Source of the DNA: Hyphomicrobiaceae bacterium
GTDB taxonomy: Bacteria; Pseudomonadota; Alphaproteobacteria; Rhizobiales; Hyphomicrobiaceae
Assembly (NCBI GenBank): GCA_013214245.1
Contig: JABSQE010000140.1
Coordinates: forward strand, 1-10,874
Direction: 5' to 3'
DNA length: 10,874 nucleotides
Part shown: positions 6,872 through 10,874 of the stretch, piece after piece
Numbering within the stretch: position 1 is the stretch's first letter
Layout: the number at the start of each line of letters is the position of its first letter
Notes under the pieces: model-generated
The model's database searches: none
Told to the model about the DNA's origin: nothing
What the model saw: only the letters and a program-made list of their open reading frames with translations
Made by a program: the position numbers and the translations under genes

Positions 6872-7072
6872 TACTAGAATGGCCTGTAAAATACTGACCG
6901 GCTGATAATGTAGAAAAGCTCATTAGCTATTCATAAATGGACCTCAGGACGATTTGAGGCTACTCTTCTAACTAAGAATTTAGCTTATAAGTTTATTAGG
7001 TATGTAGTCTACTATAACACTTTGCGGACTGTAAGATATAGTAAAGAGAGCGAATTCTCGTAAGGTTTAGAA

Positions 7073-8236
7073 ATGATATTTTGGATCATTTGTACTATTT
7101 TGATAGCAATTACTATTTTTTTTGTGGTTCGGCCACTATTTCACACTAAAGTAGTACTACCAGATCGTAAAGATACAGAAGTTGCGATATATAAAAATCA
7201 ATTACAAGAAATAGAGTATGATGTTGAGCGTAATTTAATTAGCTACAAAGAAGCTGAATTGGCTAAATTAGAAATCTCAAGGCGTTTAATTGCTTCAGAT
7301 GATTCATACTTTGCAAAACCCAGCTTAGAGTCTAATGCTATGTCGTGTATTGGTTCTCACAAATATTATGTGGTCGTAATATGTGCAGGAATTTCAATAT
7401 TTACCTCAAGTATATATTTACTACTTGGAACCCCAGGTTTAAAGGGCAAGCCCTATGCTGAGCGTACTAACTCCGAGTTAGCTAAAGCTAGAATTACCGA
7501 GCTAATTGCTCGCGTTGAGGCTCGATTGCAAGAAAAGCCAGATGATCCAAGAGGCTGGGATGTAATTGCTCCGGTTTATCTTAGCCAAGAGAAATATTTG
7601 AAAGCTATGCATGCTTACCGACGCGCAATCCAATTAAATGGTGAAAATGAACAACGTCTTACAAAATATGCAGAGGCTACTTTAGGAGCAAATGGCGGCA
7701 ACGTTTCAGCTGCTGTTGCTAATATCTATCAAAGGGTTATAGGACTAAATCCTGATCATTTTAATGCACTTTTTTGGCTTACAGTTGGTCACGAACAGCA
7801 TGATAGATTTTATCAAGCTATAGATGGCTATAATAAGATTTTAGAACGGCAAGGCCTTTCCCTACGAATGCGGCAGCTAGTCACTGAGCGGATTACAGTT
7901 TTACGTTACAAAATCTTAGTTGAACAGTTAGATTTCAAGAGCAACAAAGTTGAGCGTTTATCGCAGGATGTAGGCAAAAGTATATCATCCTCGGACTTTA
8001 ATGAGCAAAAAAAACATACCCTCTACATGATTAAGAGGTTGGCCAAAAAATTGAAAAGAGATGGTGGAGATTTATTTGAGTGGAAACGCTTGATTCGTGC
8101 TTATCATGTACTAGGCCAAAAACAAAAAGCAGCAGAAGTTTATATGGATTCGCTTCGAGCTTTTCATGGAAAATCACGGGAACTTGCAACTATTCGAGAT
8201 CTTTCAGCTCAACTAGATATTAATATTCAACCTTAA
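7073..8236 (+). CDS. ccmI: CcmI, cytochrome c maturation protein (TPR-containing heme lyase subunit)
   Basis: CcmI captures unfolded apocytochrome c in the periplasm and hands it to the CcmF/CcmH heme ligation machinery. The 387-residue product has the family layout. A first membrane helix lies at about 2-19, followed by a cytoplasmic helical segment (about 35-75) with the hallmark IYKNQLQEIEYDVERNLIS...EAELAKLEISRRL. A second membrane helix lies at about 98-118, ending in YLLLGTPGLKGKPYAER, also a family hallmark. TPR-like repeats cover about 155-262 in the periplasm. The C-terminal block at about 318-367 (KRLAKKLKRDGGDLFEWKRLIRAY) repeats the alphaproteobacterial CcmI pattern. Length is typical. 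AAGG (7062-7065), 7 nt before the ATG, supports the start. In free-living alphaproteobacteria ccmI usually heads a ccmI-ccmE-ccmF-ccmH cluster. Here no ccm gene follows and a convergent kinase gene lies downstream. Confidence 0.93.
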   Translation: MIFWIICTILIAITIFFVVRPLFHTKVVLPDRKDTEVAIYKNQLQEIEYDVERNLISYKEAELAKLEISRRLIASDDSYFAKPSLESNAMSCIGSHKYYVVVICAGISIFTSSIYLLLGTPGLKGKPYAERTNSELAKARITELIARVEARLQEKPDDPRGWDVIAPVYLSQEKYLKAMHAYRRAIQLNGENEQRLTKYAEATLGANGGNVSAAVANIYQRVIGLNPDHFNALFWLTVGHEQHDRFYQAIDGYNKILERQGLSLRMRQLVTERITVLRYKILVEQLDFKSNKVERLSQDVGKSISSSDFNEQKKHTLYMIKRLAKKLKRDGGDLFEWKRLIRAYHVLGQKQKAAEVYMDSLRAFHGKSRELATIRDLSAQLDINIQP

Positions 8237-8240
8237 GGTT
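8229..8240. repeat. 12-bp perfect palindrome over the ccmI stop codon
   Basis: AACCTTAAGGTT spans the TAA stop of ccmI (8234-8236). Without a loop it would make a poor RNA hairpin, so it is more a curiosity than a terminator. Confidence 0.35.
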
Positions 8241-8587
8241 TTGTAATGCAAACTAAATGAAGTGTTTTTGTTTTCATATATCATTAAATACTAAAACTGC
8301 TTCATCAGTTTTGTCTATACACCCTGTTGATTTAGTATGAAATTTATAGAAACCAACTCGTAAAAAACCGTATAGCTCTACGTGCAGTGGGAAGGTAATG
8401 AAAGTGTCTTATTACTGAAAGTTTTGTATGGTAAAATTACATGCAAATTTAGCAAAATAGAATTCATTGCTGTCATGAAGTCAGTATTTGTGTAATAGCT
8501 TAGTGTACGCTTAACATACTCAGTTGTGAGCTTTTAGGTGATTGAGATATTAATTCAACATTATGTTGAGACCAGCTTAGATTCGTG
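8237..8587. other. Convergent gap between ccmI and the sensor kinase (351 bp)
   Basis: No gene is visible. The region should carry terminators for both convergent genes. Candidates are the hairpin at 8293-8312 and, near the kinase end, a short inverted repeat at 8555-8569 (TCAACAT-T-ATGTTGA) with no T-run after it on the minus strand. The remainder is AT-rich and featureless. Confidence 0.55.
8293..8312. terminator. Possible bidirectional terminator hairpin after ccmI
   Basis: AAAACTG (8293-8299) pairs with CAGTTTT (8306-8312) around CTTCAT. The 7-bp stem ends in TTTT on the plus strand and, read in reverse, also ends in TTTT. It lies 57 bp beyond the ccmI stop and between convergent genes, where a shared terminator is expected. 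The stem has only two G-C pairs, so it would be weak. Confidence 0.4.
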
Positions 8588-10120
8588 TTAACTAGGTTTA
8601 TCTGTCGATTTCACTACTCTACTGCGCGGAAAGTATACAATAACTTCAGTACCTGTACGTAAGTGAGATTTAATTTCGAATTGTCCATTATGTAGCTCAA
8701 TTAATTTGCGTACTATTGGTAATCCGAGTCCAGTACCGCCTTCAGCAGTTTTTTGTGCAAGAGATCCTTGGCCGAAAGCTTCTAGAACTTTTGGGATTTC
8801 ACATTCTGGGATACCAGGACCAGTGTCTTGCATCGAAAGCATTTGGCCACCATCAGAAGCAAGTCTTGCTATGAGTGTAATTTGACCGCCGTGTGGGGTA
8901 AATTTGATTGCATTTGAGAGTAAATTAAGACAAATCTGCCTTATAGCGCGCTCATCAACCCAAAGCGGTGGAAGTGACACATCATAGTGCTCAATAAAAT
9001 GTAAGCTTTTGTTTTTGGCACGTAGTTTCAGTAAGCTACAACTGTTATCCAGAATATCACAAATCTTTATGGGCTGTTCATTCAAATCATATTTACCTGC
9101 CTCTATACGTGACAAATCTAAGATTTCATTGATTAAATTAAGTAGGTGAGAACCGCTAACGTGTATGTGATCTGCATATTCTCTATACCGTTCATTTCCG
9201 AATGGGCCTAAAGTTTCATTTTTCATAACTTCAGAGAATCCGAGAACTGCGTTTAGAGGTGTCCGTAATTCATGACTCATGGCTGCTAAAAAGCGAGATT
9301 TGGCTAGGTTTGCATCCTCAGCTCTTCGGCGTGCTTCGTCAGAAATGGATTTAGCTTCGGCAAGTTCAGCGATCAGTAGATCTTTTTGCAAACGATATTT
9401 AAGTATTGATGCAGCTGTTGTCTGAAGTCCTTTTGCTAAAAAAATGAAATACACATGCACAGCAATGATCATAACGGCTAAAGCTAAATAGAAAAAATCT
9501 TGTTGCAATAATAACCTGCTAACTACCGCGATAGTCATTGGAATGGTACCAACATACAGGATAGGTAGCAAAGTTGAGGCGAAAGACATTCGAATCGCTA
9601 GTACAACTATTAATGACGCGAAAAGAAAGACATGGGATGAATGAACGTAACCTTGGCTGTTGTCATTGTCCTCTCCAATTCCTATAAGGGCAAAACTGGC
9701 CCAAGCTAAACCGCAGCAGGCTTCAGCTATGAATATACGTCGATACCAAATTTCTACGTTGACATCTTTTTGTGGTGTAGAAGCAAATTTACGGCAAATT
9801 TCTAAAAGTGAAATTTTCGCTACCACAATTATTGCTAGCCACATAATTGCTTGCTGTTCCGGAGCCCAGAACATTGAGGTGAAAGAAAATATAAGTGCTA
9901 GAGCCACAAGTGTCCATTGTGCTGCAAGCTCTTTACGCACAAATATAGACATAAGTTCATATTGTAAATCGGGTGTACTTTTATGGTTTTTTAATAAACG
10001 TTTGCGCATTTCTTGAATAATGTCATTATGCACCAAGGCATCACTTGAGCGATACTGTGTATGATCGCTGAAGTGAGTTTGACTAGGGTGTAAAATACGT
10101 TCGTTCAAAATAAGCATCAC
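8588..10120 (-). CDS. Membrane-bound sensor histidine kinase, PleC/DivJ-like catalytic core
   Basis: The product senses a signal through a membrane domain, autophosphorylates on His and passes phosphate to an unlinked response regulator. About 510 residues show a hydrophilic N-terminus (1-65), then six likely membrane helices at about 68-85, 90-107, 128-148, 162-180, 183-203 and 208-229 with no large periplasmic loop. A coiled linker follows (about 238-275), then HisKA with SHELRTPLN and phospho-acceptor His283, followed by GFSEVM and ILDLSRIEAGKY. HATPase_c carries the N box (NLLSNAIKFT, Asn403), DTGPGI at 432-437 and GGTGLGLPIV at 461-470. The HisKA region closely resembles the alphaproteobacterial PleC/DivJ/PdhS group that controls cell-cycle regulators DivK and PleD, but this resemblance does not fix the partner. 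No PAS or receiver domain is visible. Start is GTG at 10118-10120 or, more likely, the adjacent ATG at 10115-10117; an AGG immediately upstream is too close to decide. No regulator gene is adjacent. Confidence 0.93.
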   Translation of the reverse strand: MMLILNERILHPSQTHFSDHTQYRSSDALVHNDIIQEMRKRLLKNHKSTPDLQYELMSIFVRKELAAQWTLVALALIFSFTSMFWAPEQQAIMWLAIIVVAKISLLEICRKFASTPQKDVNVEIWYRRIFIAEACCGLAWASFALIGIGEDNDNSQGYVHSSHVFLFASLIVVLAIRMSFASTLLPILYVGTIPMTIAVVSRLLLQQDFFYLALAVMIIAVHVYFIFLAKGLQTTAASILKYRLQKDLLIAELAEAKSISDEARRRAEDANLAKSRFLAAMSHELRTPLNAVLGFSEVMKNETLGPFGNERYREYADHIHVSGSHLLNLINEILDLSRIEAGKYDLNEQPIKICDILDNSCSLLKLRAKNKSLHFIEHYDVSLPPLWVDERAIRQICLNLLSNAIKFTPHGGQITLIARLASDGGQMLSMQDTGPGIPECEIPKVLEAFGQGSLAQKTAEGGTGLGLPIVRKLIELHNGQFEIKSHLRTGTEVIVYFPRSRVVKSTDKPS

Positions 10121-10617
10121 CTAGTACGATTACAAATTAATTTAATAGTATAGAGAATGTGCTTGTTGCTTCTCCAGGTTCATTTAAATATAAGACCTAC
10201 TAATAATTCAATCCCGGAAGTTCTGTAGGCCCAGTACTTTGGTATCCCAATAAAGTTATAAGTGTTAATTACTAATTGATAGTTTATACAAGATTGCTTT
10301 AATTTTGTCCTGTCAATTTCATTGTTAAATAACTCACTAATAGCTATGAAAATAAACAATAATTCCAAAATATGTGTTTACAAAAGCGTGTATCTTTGGC
10401 CATTGGATCTTTTGCAAGACTTACTAATTAGTGTGAGTTATAATCAAAACAGATCAAGGGGACTAGTCTCAACAATAGTATTGTAATTAATTGGTATCAT
10501 TACAGCTACTATTTTAGTAAGATTTCATAAGTATAATTTAATCAATTTATAATGAGAACTTAATAAAATACTAGTTATAGCTTAAAGCAACTATAAAAGT
10601 ACAGGCATCATTACTCG
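10121..10617. other. Gene-free AT-rich gap upstream of the kinase (497 bp)
   Basis: No recognisable gene. A 62-codon minus-strand frame at 10180-10368 has a hydrophobic start but no Shine-Dalgarno or family resemblance, and I do not call it. A minus-strand TATACT (10147-10152) lies about 30 bp before the kinase start and is a weak -10 candidate without a matching -35. CCTAC and GTAGG near 10195-10229 form a loose inverted repeat. The kinase and the right-hand gene read in the same direction but are too far apart to assume one operon. Confidence 0.55.
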
Positions 10618-10874
10618 TCATTGAACTTGCCAAATAGCGGATTTTGTGTAGTCAAGTTCGACTGATATATTATAGTTTTGGCAACCAAGTTGCGTTAGAC
10701 GTTGGTTGTAGGCTGTTAATACAGATATATCATTAGATGAACCGACATCAGATAAACTACCCATGTTGTGCCAAACACCTGACGAGTCTGCGGTACGGCG
10801 CATTGAGCTCGCGATGGTGGAGGGATGTTGTTTTTCATCTCTGTCTCGTACCTCTAAAATACGCAGCTGAATGC
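10618..10874 (-). CDS. Unrecognised protein, C-terminal 84 residues (partial, 5' end outside window)
   Basis: The minus-strand frame is open from the right edge to a TGA at 10618-10620, giving 84 residues. I believe it is a real gene. The composition looks coding: mixed polar and hydrophobic residues, a Trp-containing turn SGVWHNMGSLSDVGSSND, and an ending ISVELDYTKSAIWQVQ. GC content also rises compared with the gap beside it. The frame runs past the edge, so the Met at 10803 is internal. The end looks like alternating strands with a helix (DISVLTAYNQRLTQLGC). I do not recognise the family. No membrane helix or metal-binding cluster is visible in this part. It precedes the kinase on the same strand, with 497 bp between them, so a functional link is unproven. 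Confidence 0.7.
   Translation of the reverse strand, partial: IQLRILEVRDRDEKQHPSTIASSMRRTADSSGVWHNMGSLSDVGSSNDISVLTAYNQRLTQLGCQNYNISVELDYTKSAIWQVQ

Larger units (their letters stand above)
6516..7072. other. Gene-free gap before ccmI with a cluster of potential hairpins (557 bp)
   Basis: No protein gene is visible. The first 230 bases look featureless. From about 6750 to 6960 several inverted repeats lie close together: 6750-6757/6775-6782, 6796-6800/6827-6831, 6826-6829/6839-6842, 6850-6857/6864-6871 and 6942-6946/6955-6959. The part from 6790 to 6900 also looks richer in G and C than its surroundings. I compared it by eye with RNase P, tmRNA, SRP RNA and tRNA landmarks and found none. The final 60 bases include TATAAC (7013-7018) as a weak -10 candidate for ccmI with no convincing -35. 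Confidence 0.55.

Noticed and set aside
9660..10016. A 118-codon plus-strand frame opposite the kinase membrane region
   Set aside because: It lies wholly inside the kinase gene on the other strand. It has no family features and its open frame follows from the kinase codon pattern.
10180..10368. A 62-codon minus-strand frame upstream of the kinase
   Set aside because: Low-complexity AT-driven composition, no ribosome-binding site, no recognisable domain.
1..10874. tRNA, rRNA, CRISPR, insertion sequence, toxin-antitoxin or phage genes
   Set aside because: No T-arm-like GGTTCRANNCC in the gaps on either strand, no regularly spaced repeats, and no transposase, integrase or phage protein in any frame I examined.

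Overview
The window looks like chromosome from an AT-rich alphaproteobacterium with an eroding genome, most likely a host-associated Rhodospirillales-type lineage. Three things point there. The proteins have alphaproteobacterial character: a CcmI with the alpha-type C-terminus, a PleC/DivJ-like HisKA region in the sensor kinase, and bamD next to ligA. All intergenic DNA is strongly AT-rich. Only about 63% of the bases are coding, with gaps of roughly 320 to 1540 bp that hold no recognisable gene. This resembles what I remember of low-coding-density symbionts such as 'Candidatus Endolissoclinum faulkneri'; that name is a guess from memory, not a match I could run.

Layout, left to right: the 3' end of a FAD-linked 2-hydroxyacid oxidase (1-228, +); about 1.5 kb without genes; bamD (1771-2604, +); a 323-bp gap where many alphaproteobacteria carry recN; ligA (2928-5057, +); an 801-bp gap ending in a promoter-like sequence and a perfect inverted repeat; an alkA-type DNA glycosylase (5859-6515, +); a 557-bp gap with a cluster of potential RNA hairpins; ccmI standing alone (7073-8236, +); a 351-bp convergent gap; a membrane-bound hybrid-less sensor histidine kinase (8588-10120, -); a 497-bp gap; and the C-terminal part of an unrecognised gene entering from the right edge (10618-10874, -).

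The complete genes are housekeeping functions: outer-membrane protein assembly (BamD), DNA replication and repair (LigA, AlkA-type glycosylase), cytochrome c maturation (CcmI) and signalling (the kinase). All appear intact with their key residues, so selection is keeping them while the DNA between them decays. Genes that normally sit beside them in free-living relatives (lpxC, recN, ccmE/F/H) are not seen here. I see no insertion sequence, CRISPR array, tRNA, rRNA or phage gene, and no convincing sign of a new multi-gene system. The most interesting non-coding signals are the dyad before alkA, the hairpin cluster before ccmI and the apparent loss of recN.
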